DNA from: Akkermansiaceae bacterium UBA6138
GTDB lineage: Bacteria; Verrucomicrobiota; Verrucomicrobiia; Verrucomicrobiales; DEV007
Length of the DNA stretch: 64,000 nt
NCBI GenBank assembly: GCA_002422425.1
Contig: DIVG01000028.1
Location: 12,920 to 76,919, forward strand
Direction: 5' to 3'
The position numbers and the translations under genes were made by a program. Below the pieces are notes generated by a model. That model saw nothing but the letters and a program-made list of their open reading frames with translations. It was not told the origin of the DNA and made no database searches. Every line of letters starts with the position of its first letter. The stretch's first letter is position 1. Shown piece by piece: positions 26,703 to 35,718 of this stretch.

Positions 26703-28394
26703 ATGAAAAAATCCGACACCCTTATTGCCCTGGCTGCGGCCGGCTCCCTCTTTGCGGTATCCTGCGACCGGGCCTCCGAGCCTGCCGCTCCCGAGACGCC
26801 CGCTGCCCCTGAAGCGGCGCCGGCACCGGCCGAGTCATCGGTCACTCCTGACGCTGCGAAAGTCGAAGCGCGATCCTATGCCGCCGAGGATGATGACGCC
26901 AGCGGGGGCGAGTGGCCCCAGTGGGGGCGCGACGGTTCCAAGAACATGTTTTCGCCGGCGAAGAATATCGCCATCGATATCACTTCCGGGGAAGTGGGTG
27001 AAGGCGGCGAAGTGAGCGGTGCAAAAGGGGCCAGGTGGGTCGCCAAGCTCGGTTCCCAGGCCTACGGAACTCCCACGATTTATCAGGGTCAGGTCTTTGT
27101 CGGGACCAACAACGAAGAACCCCGCATCGATGTGGTGAAGGGTGACTACGGCATTGTCATGGCCTTCGACGAGAAGACCGGCGGTCTCAACTGGCAGTTC
27201 AGTGTGCCGAAGCTCGAAGCAGGCAAGGTGTCTGACTGGGAGTATCTTGGGATCTGCTCATCTCTGCTCCTTGACGGGAAGCACGGCTACATCATCTCCA
27301 ACCGCGGCGAGATCATCTGTCTTGATACCTACGGATTGAGCGACGGTAACGACGGGCCCTTTTTGGATGAAGCAAAATATGTCGTCGGCGGCCTTGAGAA
27401 ACTCGACCAGGCTGAGCCGGTCGATAAGGGTCCCAAGGGTGGTGATATCATCTGGGGATATGACATGCGTTCCGAACTGGGCGTCTTCCCCCACAACGTG
27501 ACTTCCAGCTCCGCCGTGCTTGCGGGTGACTACATCTTCGCCAGCACCTCGAACGGGGTTGACTGGTCGCACATCAACATCCCCGCTCCGACCGCCCCCT
27601 GTCTTATTGCCGTTCACAAAGAGACCGGTGAACTCGTCGCCGAAGAGGCCAGCGGGATCAGTGAGAACATCATGCACGCGAACTGGTCCTCGCCCACCTA
27701 TGCGGAGATCAACGGTGTTCCGACCGTTATTTTCGGTGCGGGTGATGGATTCACCTACGGCTTCCACGCCTCTGAATTTGACGTCGAGGAAGACGGCGGA
27801 GAGAAGTTCAATCTTTTCAAGGAACTCTGGAAAGTGGACACCTGCCCCAAAGAGTATCGTTTCGACGATAAGGGCGAGCCGATCAAGTATGCGACCTATC
27901 CCGGGCCTTCCGAGATTATCTCCACTCCCGTCGTTTACCAGAACAAGGTCTACATAGCGATCGGTCAGGATCCCGAGCACGGCGAAGGTGTCGGCGCCAT
28001 CACCTGTATTGATCCTTCCAAGGGCAATGGCGACGACGCCATTGTCTGGCAGTTCAAGGAGCTCGGCCGCACCATCTCGACTCCTTCCGTGGCCGACGGT
28101 CTTGTCTACATCGCCGACTACTCGGGCCGTCTTTTCTGTCTCGATGCCGAGACCGGTGAGAAGTACTGGGAGCACGACACTCTTTCCCACATCTGGAGCT
28201 CGACTCTCGTCGTGGACGGCAAGGTCTTCCTTGGCAACGAAGACGGTGAGTTGGTCGTCCTCAAGGCCGGCAAGGAGTATGAGGAGATCGCGACGATCGG
28301 TTACCCCGCCCCCATCTACTCCACCTGCGTCGTGGCGAACGGGACTCTCTACGTGATGACCCAGACCCACCTTTACGCTTACGGGAAACCCTGA
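26703..28394 (+). CDS. PQQ-type beta-propeller lipoprotein
   Basis: This 563-aa protein has a lipoprotein signal with a lipobox ending in SLFAVSC, then a Pro/Ala/Glu-rich linker (about 25-75) and a PQQ-like propeller: EWPQWGRDGSKNMFSPAKN, WVAKLGSQAYGTPTIYQGQVFVG, AFDEKTGGLNWQF, DIIWGYDMRSELG, CLDAETGEKYWEHDTL. It would be anchored in a membrane facing the periplasm. The fold resembles BamB, but the length and sequence suggest a distinct PVC family. A terminator follows the gene. Confidence 0.85.
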   Translation: MKKSDTLIALAAAGSLFAVSCDRASEPAAPETPAAPEAAPAPAESSVTPDAAKVEARSYAAEDDDASGGEWPQWGRDGSKNMFSPAKNIAIDITSGEVGEGGEVSGAKGARWVAKLGSQAYGTPTIYQGQVFVGTNNEEPRIDVVKGDYGIVMAFDEKTGGLNWQFSVPKLEAGKVSDWEYLGICSSLLLDGKHGYIISNRGEIICLDTYGLSDGNDGPFLDEAKYVVGGLEKLDQAEPVDKGPKGGDIIWGYDMRSELGVFPHNVTSSSAVLAGDYIFASTSNGVDWSHINIPAPTAPCLIAVHKETGELVAEEASGISENIMHANWSSPTYAEINGVPTVIFGAGDGFTYGFHASEFDVEEDGGEKFNLFKELWKVDTCPKEYRFDDKGEPIKYATYPGPSEIISTPVVYQNKVYIAIGQDPEHGEGVGAITCIDPSKGNGDDAIVWQFKELGRTISTPSVADGLVYIADYSGRLFCLDAETGEKYWEHDTLSHIWSSTLVVDGKVFLGNEDGELVVLKAGKEYEEIATIGYPAPIYSTCVVANGTLYVMTQTHLYAYGKP

Positions 28395-28405
28395 GCTCAT
28401 TTTTG

Positions 28406-28436
28406 AAGGGCGCCGCAGTGAGTGGTGCCTTTTTTA
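28406..28436 (+). terminator. Rho-independent terminator after the propeller pair
   Basis: Arms GGCGCC (28409-28414) and GGTGCC (28424-28429) pair with one G-U, and A/T and G/T pairs extend the base of the stem. A T-run follows directly (28430-28435). It lies 12 bp past the propeller stop codon and ends the two-gene propeller unit. Confidence 0.8.
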
Positions 28437-28459
28437 TCGCCCCTCGCTTTCTACCGGTC

Positions 28460-28681
28460 ATGAGTTCCAAGGTCGTCGTTGTCGTCTTTTTTATCTTCGC
28501 CATCCTTCATCACGATGTCTGGAACTGGAATAATCGCTCGCTCTGGCTGGGATTTCTCCCTGCCGGTCTCGCTTATCACGTGGCCTATTCTCTGATCGCG
28601 GGGATCTTCTGGTATCTGGTGACCCGTTATGCGTGGCCGCATGCGACCGAAGCCTGGGCCGAAAAGGGCTCAGGCGAGTGA
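28460..28681 (+). CDS. DUF3311 small membrane protein
   Basis: This 73-aa protein has two predicted membrane helices with the DUF3311 pattern (ILHHDVWNWNNRSLWLGFLPAGLAYHVAYSLIAG, then FWYLVTRYAWP). DUF3311 proteins are usually encoded beside a sodium:solute symporter, as here, and are thought to be accessory subunits; the role is not established. The start at 28460 is preferred because the upstream in-frame codons overlap the terminator. Confidence 0.88.
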   Translation: MSSKVVVVVFFIFAILHHDVWNWNNRSLWLGFLPAGLAYHVAYSLIAGIFWYLVTRYAWPHATEAWAEKGSGE

Positions 28682-28735
28682 GGGGCAGCCTCCCTCGAAC
28701 CTCTTTTCATCGCGTCGTCATTCGTCACGATCCTC

Positions 28736-30295
28736 ATGACCACCTTTTATATACTTGTCGGATATCTGGCCCTTCTCATGGGGCTTGGACTGCTCAGCAA
28801 CCGCTTTTTCAAGGGCACCAGCGCGGACTTTTTCGTGGTGAGCCGCTCGGTGGGATCCTTCCTGCTCCTGATGTCGATCTTCGGAACGACGATGACGGGT
28901 TTCGCCATCGTGGGATCGACGGCAAAGTCCTACACTGACGGCGTCGGCGTCTACGGGCTCATGGCCTCGTGGTCGGGATTGATGCACTCGGCCGTTTTTT
29001 TTGCGGTGGGAATCAAGTTATGGGCGGTCGGGAAGCGCTACGGATATATGACGCAATGCGAGTATTTCCGCGATCGCTTCGAATCCGATAGACTCGGCTA
29101 TGTTCTCTTTCCCATCCTCGTGTTGCTCGTGATTCCCTACCTCCTCGTCGGGGTCATCGCGGCGGGCAAATTCATCCAGCCGACCACGGCGGGGTTATTT
29201 CCCGAGGCGTTCCCCATGCCAAACCTGCCCAACGGCAATCCGCATCCGCTCAACGGGGGGATTCCTCCGGCGGTCGGCGGGGGAGTCATCTGTCTTATCG
29301 TGCTGTTTTACGTTTTCTTCGGCGGTCTCCGCGGCGCGGTCTGGGCGAATACTTTTCAAACGATCGTCTTCATGGGCACCGGGGTGATCGCGTTTTACAT
29401 GATCTCGAAGAATCTGGGAGGACTCAAGGCGGCCAGTGAAGCCGTCGCCGCGAGCGACTTCGGGGCCGAGCGTCTCGGACGCGAGGGTATGATGAGTAAA
29501 CTGCAGTTCCTCAGTTACTGCTTTGTGCCCCTGTCCGTCGGCATGTTCCCGCACCTCTTCCAGCACTGGCTCACCGCCAAAAGTGCAAAGAGCTTTAAAC
29601 TCACGGTGGTGGCCTTTCCTCTTTTCATCATGATCGTCTGGGTTCCGTGTGTCCTCATCGGGATCTGGGCGGCCGGCTACCTCGGTCCGCTCGATCCGGG
29701 GCAGTCACCGAACTCCGTTCTCGGCCGGATGGTGGGACAGCTCGTTCACTCTCCCGTCCTCACCGGTCTCGTCGGGGCGGGCGTGCTCGCAGCGATCATG
29801 TCTTCGCTCGACTCGCAGTTCATGTGTCTCGGGACGATGTTCACGAACGATATCGTGATGAAAAAATACGGCGCGGACCGCTTCACCGACCGGCAGAAGA
29901 TCTGGATCGCTCGGGGCTTCATTCTTTTTGTCGTCGGGGCGACCTATCTCCTCGCTATTGCCCTGCAGGACAGTGCCCACGTCTTTGACCTCGGGGTCTG
30001 GTGTTTCAGCGGTTTTGCCGGTCTTTTCCCCCTCGTCTTTGCCTCGGTCTTCTGGAAGCGGGTCACTCTGCCCGGAGCCTACGCCTGCATCCTTTCCACT
30101 GCCCTGGCGTGGGGATACCTTTTCTATCATGACATCCTCGCCGCGAAGCCCGCAGGCGTCGGCGACGAGGAAATGCTCGTCTTCGGCATGATGCCTGTGG
30201 CCATCATTATTGCGATCTCCACTGTCTCGCTCGTCGTAGTTTCTCTTCTCACAAAGAAACCATCCGAAGCGATCATACGTAAGTTTTTCGTCTGA
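28736..30295 (+). CDS. Sodium:solute symporter family protein
   Basis: This 519-aa protein has about 13 hydrophobic segments and the SSS (SLC5) pattern: TDFFV-like SADFFVVSRSVGSF after helix 1, a GDRFESDRLGYV block around helix 3, the GGLRGAVWANTFQTIVF segment, and the ALGMLFPHLFQHWLTAKS region containing conserved His/Trp. The transported solute cannot be read from the sequence. Paired with the preceding DUF3311 gene (54-bp gap), it probably forms a transport unit. Confidence 0.93.
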   Translation: MTTFYILVGYLALLMGLGLLSNRFFKGTSADFFVVSRSVGSFLLLMSIFGTTMTGFAIVGSTAKSYTDGVGVYGLMASWSGLMHSAVFFAVGIKLWAVGKRYGYMTQCEYFRDRFESDRLGYVLFPILVLLVIPYLLVGVIAAGKFIQPTTAGLFPEAFPMPNLPNGNPHPLNGGIPPAVGGGVICLIVLFYVFFGGLRGAVWANTFQTIVFMGTGVIAFYMISKNLGGLKAASEAVAASDFGAERLGREGMMSKLQFLSYCFVPLSVGMFPHLFQHWLTAKSAKSFKLTVVAFPLFIMIVWVPCVLIGIWAAGYLGPLDPGQSPNSVLGRMVGQLVHSPVLTGLVGAGVLAAIMSSLDSQFMCLGTMFTNDIVMKKYGADRFTDRQKIWIARGFILFVVGATYLLAIALQDSAHVFDLGVWCFSGFAGLFPLVFASVFWKRVTLPGAYACILSTALAWGYLFYHDILAAKPAGVGDEEMLVFGMMPVAIIIAISTVSLVVVSLLTKKPSEAIIRKFFV

Positions 30296-30408
30296 TCGGG
30301 TGAGACCCGGAACTGGACCTTGTCAGGTAATCGACCAAACCCTCTTAGCCGGCCGAAGGGCAGAGGAACCCTTTCAAAAAAATACAACCGCTCTGACTCA
30401 AAACGACT

Positions 30409-31473
30409 ATGACCGCTGACGAAGCAAAAGCACAACTCGACGAACGTGTCCGGGAAATGATGGCCTGGCATTTCAGTGACGAAACCGGTTGCCCCTTCTG
30501 GCTCGACTGGAAAAAAAGCGTCGGCTGGGATCCCCGCGAAGAGGTGAAAACTTACGACGACATCGTCAAATTCCCCCATTTCCAGGATGAATGGCTGCGC
30601 GACGAAAAGAACGAGCGTTTTGTCCCCAATGCCTACAAGGGGCGCCCTTTCAACGTCTTCGAAACCGGCGGCACGACCGGCTTGCCGAAGCAGCGTGTCG
30701 GATGGGAAGACTACAAGCACGACTACGAGCAGTTCTCCCACCAGCTCAGCGACGAATTTTTCCCCAAAGGTGGCAACTGGATCATGGTTGGCCCGACCGG
30801 ACCGCGCCGTCTTCGTCTTGCTGTCGAGCATCTCGCGAACTTCCGCGGCGGCAGTTGCTATCACGTCGATCTCGATCCCCGCTGGGTGAAAAAGCTGATT
30901 CTGCGCAAGGAGATGGATCAGGTCGAACGCTACCAGGCCCACGTCATGGAGCAGTCGGTCGAGATCATCAAACACCGCGACATTTCCTGTATCTTCACGA
31001 CGCCGAAGCTTCTCGCGTCCATCGGTGAGCGCATCTCGATCTCGGGCCACGGGATCAAGGGCTGCTTCTGCGGCGGCACCTCTATGACTCCCGAGTATGT
31101 CCGTTTCCTGCAGGAAGAGGTGCTCGAAGGCAAGGCGCAGTTTGTCCCGACCTATGGCAACACCCTCATGGGACTCGCCGTTTCGATTCCCGAAGAGCTC
31201 AAGGACAACAACTACAGCGTGACCTACTACGCGCCCCAGCCCCGCGCCGTCCTGCGCATCGTCGATCCCGAAAAGACCGAGATCACGAAGGAATATGGCG
31301 AATACGGTCGTGTTGAACTCACGACGCTGAGCCATGAGTTTTTCATGCCTCGCTTTCTTGAACGCGATGAAGCGATCCGCCGCAAACCGCACGCGAAATA
31401 TGCGTGGGACGGCGTGGGTGATGTGCGTCCGTTCGGCGCGCTAACAGGAAAAGTGATCGAAGGCGTTTATTAA
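30409..31473 (+). CDS. ANL-superfamily synthetase, N-terminal domain only (LuxE/phenylacetate-CoA-ligase-like)
   Basis: This 354-aa protein has the ANL adenylation core but no C-terminal lid domain. The phosphate loop is FETGGTTGLPKQR, the A5 motif is PTYGNTLMG, and a GDVRPF-like aspartate motif ends the protein. Length and shape match LuxE-type acyl-protein synthetases more than full acyl-CoA ligases. It would activate a carboxylic acid with ATP. With the following aldehyde dehydrogenase (24-bp gap) and iron alcohol dehydrogenase it may form a carboxylate-to-alcohol route, or the reverse. Confidence 0.78.
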   Translation: MTADEAKAQLDERVREMMAWHFSDETGCPFWLDWKKSVGWDPREEVKTYDDIVKFPHFQDEWLRDEKNERFVPNAYKGRPFNVFETGGTTGLPKQRVGWEDYKHDYEQFSHQLSDEFFPKGGNWIMVGPTGPRRLRLAVEHLANFRGGSCYHVDLDPRWVKKLILRKEMDQVERYQAHVMEQSVEIIKHRDISCIFTTPKLLASIGERISISGHGIKGCFCGGTSMTPEYVRFLQEEVLEGKAQFVPTYGNTLMGLAVSIPEELKDNNYSVTYYAPQPRAVLRIVDPEKTEITKEYGEYGRVELTTLSHEFFMPRFLERDEAIRRKPHAKYAWDGVGDVRPFGALTGKVIEGVY

Positions 31474-31497
31474 GTCCCGAAAACCTGCCATCCAATC

Positions 31498-32937
31498 ATG
31501 AGCGCACCACACATCCCCATTCTCAGACAAGGTCGAGTCTACAAAAGCCTAGACGTGCAGACCGTACCGAAGCTCGGCACGGACGAGCCGGCGGCGGAGA
31601 TCAGTTTCGCCTGCGCGGACATGATCAAGTACGACCTCTATAAAATGGGATCGGCACGGGCCGCGCTCAAAAAGTTCTCCTGCCAGGAACTGGTCGACAT
31701 CACGAAGCGGGCCGGTGAGATCTTCCTCAACGACGACCTCCCCGTTGGCACCGAGGGCGCCCTGCAGTCGCCCGAGGATTACGTGCTCTCGCTCGCCTCG
31801 ACGAGCGGGCTGCCGCATGCGCTCATCCGCATGAACATGAAGCGCCTCGGCGGGATCTTTGCGGACATCGACGTCATCTTCCGAGGTCTCACCCGCGGTC
31901 TCGACTGGGCCGTGCTCGACAAGGGCTACGGCGAGCAGGGCGGGGCACCGGTGAGTTTTTCGGCGACGACGAGCGAACTGGCGGTCATCCTGCCGAGCAA
32001 TTCCCCGGCGGTGAACGCGCTCTGGATTCCGTCCATTGCGATGAAGGTGCCGGTGCTGCTGAAACCCGGACGCGAAGAGCCCTGGACGCCTTGGCGTATC
32101 ATCCAGGCCTTTATCAAGGCGGGTTGTCCGCCCGAGGCCTTCAGCCTTTACCCGACCCAGCACGATGGCTCGGGAGCAATCATTCGGCGCGCCGGACGCG
32201 TCATGCTCTTCGGCGATGATTCGACGGTGAAGCAATACGAGAACGACGAGCGCATCGAGGTGCACGGCACCGGTTACTCGAAGTTCCTCATCGGTGAGGA
32301 TGAGATCGAAAACTGGGAAAAATACATCGACACGATCGTCGAGTCCGTCTCGGCGAACTCGGGACGTAGCTGTATCTGTACGTCGACCATCGTCGTGCCG
32401 AAGTACGGAGACGAGATTGCCCGCGCCGTGGCGCAGCGCCTTGCCGAGATCAAACCGCTCGCGCAGGATGACCCTAACGCGAAGCTCTCCGGTTTTGCCA
32501 ATCCCATGTTCGCCGAGTGGATCAACGAAGCCGTTGAAAAGGGGCTCAAGGCCGGCGGAGCGACCGACGTCACGGCGGAGTTCCGCGAGGGCGAGCGTTT
32601 CCATCAGCGGGACGGGATGAACTACCTGCAGCCGACCTTGATTCGGGTGGAATCCTTCGACCAGGAGCTCGCAATCCGGGAATTCCTTTTCCCCTTCGCC
32701 AGCGTTGTCGAGTGCCAGCAGGCGGAGATGCTCGGGAAGATCGGTTTCTCCCTTGTGGTGACGGCAGTGACGCGCGACATCGACTGGATCAATCAGCTCT
32801 TCGACTGCCCTCACATTGACCGCCTCAATATCGGAAATGTGCCGACGAACCGAATCAAGTGGGATCAGCCGCACGAAGGCAACCTCTTTGAGTTCCTGTA
32901 TACGCGCCGTTCATTCCAGATTGCGGAGATCGCGTGA
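31498..32937 (+). CDS. Aldehyde dehydrogenase superfamily protein, probable acyl-reductase type
   Basis: This 479-aa NAD(P)-dependent enzyme has the ALDH fold: PSNSPAVNALWIPSIAMKVPVLLKPG is the cofactor segment and SGRSCICTS holds the catalytic Cys292 (Cys294 also near). The usual general-base Glu motif (ELGGK) is replaced by GTGYSKFL, as expected for acylating aldehyde dehydrogenases or LuxC-like reductases, which act on activated acyl groups. It sits between the adenylating enzyme and an alcohol dehydrogenase in one operon. The acylating assignment is an inference from the missing Glu and from context. Confidence 0.82.
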   Translation: MSAPHIPILRQGRVYKSLDVQTVPKLGTDEPAAEISFACADMIKYDLYKMGSARAALKKFSCQELVDITKRAGEIFLNDDLPVGTEGALQSPEDYVLSLASTSGLPHALIRMNMKRLGGIFADIDVIFRGLTRGLDWAVLDKGYGEQGGAPVSFSATTSELAVILPSNSPAVNALWIPSIAMKVPVLLKPGREEPWTPWRIIQAFIKAGCPPEAFSLYPTQHDGSGAIIRRAGRVMLFGDDSTVKQYENDERIEVHGTGYSKFLIGEDEIENWEKYIDTIVESVSANSGRSCICTSTIVVPKYGDEIARAVAQRLAEIKPLAQDDPNAKLSGFANPMFAEWINEAVEKGLKAGGATDVTAEFREGERFHQRDGMNYLQPTLIRVESFDQELAIREFLFPFASVVECQQAEMLGKIGFSLVVTAVTRDIDWINQLFDCPHIDRLNIGNVPTNRIKWDQPHEGNLFEFLYTRRSFQIAEIA

Positions 32938-32955
32938 CACGCTACGGTCTCCCCG

Positions 32956-34131
32956 ATGCCGACCGACCCCCTTTCGATTGAGTCTCTCTGCGATGGTCTC
33001 GACCTCCCTGACGGGGTGATCGGCTTCGAGCATGCGGCAGGAGGGCGCGTCGTTTTCGGGCCGGGCACGCTCGCGATACTGGGGGACGAGGTCGCCGCGC
33101 TGGGCGCGAAAAGGGTTCTCATCGTGACCGATCCGGGCATCGCCAGGACGGGCGCGGTGGCCCGGGCGGCGGAGTCCATTGAGGCGGCGGGTCTCTCCGT
33201 GACGGTGTATGATCAGGTCAGGGAGAATCCCACGACTGATGACGTCGACCGCTGTGTCGCGGCGGCTCGCGCGGCGGAGACGGATCTGATCGTGGGCCTC
33301 GGCGGTGGCTCGAGTCTCGATACGGCGAAAGGCTGTAACTTTATCCTGACCAACGGTGGTCGCATGCAGGACTACTGGGGCGTGGGCAAGGCGACCCTGC
33401 CGATGCTGCCCTTTATCGCGATCCCGACGACCTCGGGGACGGGGAGTGAGTGTCAGAGTTTTGCCCTTATCGCCGATGCGGAGACGCATGCGAAGATGGC
33501 CTGTGGAGATCCGAAGGCGGCGGCGGTCCTCGCTCTTCTCGACCCCGAGCTGACCCTGACGATGCCCTTCGCGGTGACGGCCCACACCGGGATCGATGCC
33601 CTCGCCCACGCGCTCGAGACAGCGGTCTGCAACAAACGCACAGCGATCTCGTCCTCCTACTCGGCGGCGGCGTGGAAGCTCCTCGACGAGGGGCTCGAGC
33701 AGGTCCTCGCCGAGCCAGGGAACATCGTCGCGCGGGCTCGCATGCAGTTGGGCGCTGCTTTTGCGGGGACCGCGATTGAAAATTCCATGCTCGGGATCGC
33801 TCATTCCTGTGCGAACCCGCTCACGGCCCATTTTGGCATCGTTCACGGTCAGGCCGTCGGCACGATGCTGCCTCATGTCATCGCTTTTAACCGGCGCGAC
33901 CCTGAGGCAGCGGCAATCTATGCGTCGCTCGCGGGGGAGGGGGATCTCGTCGCGCGGGTGAGATTTCATCTCGAGCGTTGCGCGATGGATGCGCCGCTTC
34001 TCGCTCTCGGCGTCGATGAGGCGATGCTGCCGACGCTCGCGACCGAGGCGGCGGCCCAGTGGACTGCCCAGTTCAATCCCGTGCCGGTGACTTCCTCGCT
34101 TCTGGAGGAAGTTTACCGTGCCGCGCTCTGA
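32956..34131 (+). CDS. Iron-containing (group III) alcohol dehydrogenase
   Basis: This 391-aa enzyme has the NAD-binding GGGSSLDTAKGCNF motif, the TTSGTGSE block with SECQSFALI, and the metal ligands in GIDALAHALE (Asp and His) and IAHSCANPLTAHFGIVHG (two His). Such enzymes interconvert an alcohol and an aldehyde with NAD(P)H, usually with Fe2+. It is the last gene of the three-gene module, 18 bp after the aldehyde dehydrogenase. The substrate is unknown. Confidence 0.92.
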   Translation: MPTDPLSIESLCDGLDLPDGVIGFEHAAGGRVVFGPGTLAILGDEVAALGAKRVLIVTDPGIARTGAVARAAESIEAAGLSVTVYDQVRENPTTDDVDRCVAAARAAETDLIVGLGGGSSLDTAKGCNFILTNGGRMQDYWGVGKATLPMLPFIAIPTTSGTGSECQSFALIADAETHAKMACGDPKAAAVLALLDPELTLTMPFAVTAHTGIDALAHALETAVCNKRTAISSSYSAAAWKLLDEGLEQVLAEPGNIVARARMQLGAAFAGTAIENSMLGIAHSCANPLTAHFGIVHGQAVGTMLPHVIAFNRRDPEAAAIYASLAGEGDLVARVRFHLERCAMDAPLLALGVDEAMLPTLATEAAAQWTAQFNPVPVTSSLLEEVYRAAL

Positions 34132-34201
34132 TTCGCCTGCTATCCTGCCCCGGGTGGCGCGCCTTTTCTGTAAAGGTCGTGATGAGTTCGGTGGTTGGTA
34201 A

Positions 34202-35698
34202 ATGTTTGGCATTCAAATTGCTATGAGTAGAGCGGTGAAAGAACAGTTCGAAAATTATGCGGTTGAGGGTTTCTTCGACGAAGCCTTTTCAAGGGAGGAC
34301 AGCAAGTGCCGCCCGATGTATGCCGGGGCGGTGAAATATTTCTCGGGACTCTCCGATGAGAGGATGAAGTCCAGCCTTCGCTCGCTCGAGCGCACCTTCC
34401 TGAAGCAGGGGGTGACCTTCACGGTTTACTCGGACGGGCAGGGGACGGAGCGGATTTTCCCCTTCGATCCTTTTCCGCGCATCATTCCCGCCGACGAGTG
34501 GAGTATGATCGATCGCGGCCTGCGACAGCGGATCAAGGCGCTCAACCTTTTCCTGAAGGACATCTATTCGGACCGCCGCATCCTCAAGGAAAAGATCATG
34601 CCCGAGGAACTCGTGAAGACCTCGAAGCACAATCGCTCCGAGCTCGCCGGAGTGAAGCTCCCTCACGACACTTACATTCACATCTGCGGTACGGATCTCA
34701 TCCGCGACAACGACGGTCGTTACTGTGTCCTCGAGGACAACGGGCGCTGTCCCTCGGGAGTCTCCTACATGCTCGAAAATCGTCTCGCGATGAAGCGGAC
34801 CTTTCCCGATCTCTATCGCCAGCTCAATGTCGAGCGCGTCGCGGACTACCCGCGCGAGCTCCTGCGGATGCTGCGCTCGGTCTCGCCGCGCCAGCAGGAC
34901 ACCCCCGTCTGCGTGCTGCTGACGCCGGGGCAATACAACAGCGCCTACTTCGAGCACACCTTTCTCGCCCAGCAGATGGGCATCGAGATCGTCGAGGGGC
35001 GCGACCTCATCGTCGAAAACGAGCGGGTCTACATGCACACGACGCGCGGACTCGTCCAGGTCGACGTGATCTACCGTCGCATCGACGACGACTTCCTCGA
35101 CCCGCGCTTTTTTCGCCGCGACTCGACTTTGGGCGTGCCGGATCTGGTGAAGGCCTACCGCGCCGGCAATGTCACCCTCGTCAATGCGATCGGCACGGGG
35201 GTGGCGGATGACAAGGCGACCTATGCCTATGTCCCCGACATGATTCGCTTTTACCTTTCCGAGGAACCCATCCTGCCGAACATCGAGACCTTTCTCGGGA
35301 GCCGTCCTGACGAACTCACCTACATGATCGAGAACATGGCCAATCTCGTGGTCAAGGCGGTCGACGAGGCGGGCGGCTACGGCATGCTCATCGGACCGGC
35401 TGCGACCTCGGAGGAGGTCGCCGACTTCCGCGACAAGGTGCGGGCCAATCCGCGCGGCTACATCGCGCAGCCTGTCATCTCGCTCTCGCGTCATCCCACC
35501 TTCTGCGACGGGGATCTCGAGGGACGACACATCGACCTGCGTCCCTTTGTCCTCACCGGCGAGGATACCGTGGTCGTCCCCGGCGGGCTCACCCGCGTCG
35601 CGCTGCGAAAAGGCTCGCTCGTGGTGAACTCGTCCCAGGGCGGGGGGAGTAAAGACACCTGGGTGCTGAGAGAAACCGCCGCCCCGACCGAGGCCTAA
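34202..35698 (+). CDS. Circularly permuted ATP-grasp type 2 protein (DUF404/DUF407)
   Basis: This 498-aa cytosolic protein is a circularly permuted ATP-grasp enzyme. Family landmarks are PFDPFPRIIPADEW, LNLFLKDIYSDRRI, the ATP/Mg block DLIRDNDGRYCVLEDNGR, PSGVSYMLENR and the C-terminal RHPTFCDGDLEGRHIDLRPF. Such enzymes are predicted amide or peptide ligases. It is followed (21-bp gap) by an alpha-E protein, the usual partner, and by transglutaminase/DUF2126 genes. A start at 34223 (MSRAVKEQ) is an alternative, since neither has a clear ribosome binding site. Confidence 0.9.
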   Translation: MFGIQIAMSRAVKEQFENYAVEGFFDEAFSREDSKCRPMYAGAVKYFSGLSDERMKSSLRSLERTFLKQGVTFTVYSDGQGTERIFPFDPFPRIIPADEWSMIDRGLRQRIKALNLFLKDIYSDRRILKEKIMPEELVKTSKHNRSELAGVKLPHDTYIHICGTDLIRDNDGRYCVLEDNGRCPSGVSYMLENRLAMKRTFPDLYRQLNVERVADYPRELLRMLRSVSPRQQDTPVCVLLTPGQYNSAYFEHTFLAQQMGIEIVEGRDLIVENERVYMHTTRGLVQVDVIYRRIDDDFLDPRFFRRDSTLGVPDLVKAYRAGNVTLVNAIGTGVADDKATYAYVPDMIRFYLSEEPILPNIETFLGSRPDELTYMIENMANLVVKAVDEAGGYGMLIGPAATSEEVADFRDKVRANPRGYIAQPVISLSRHPTFCDGDLEGRHIDLRPFVLTGEDTVVVPGGLTRVALRKGSLVVNSSQGGGSKDTWVLRETAAPTEA

Positions 35699-35718
35699 TT
35701 TTTACGACAGTTTGAGAT

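Noticed and set aside
30306..30318. Hairpin CGGGT...ACCCG after the symporter gene
   Set aside because: Only 5 bp with a 3-base loop and no T-run.
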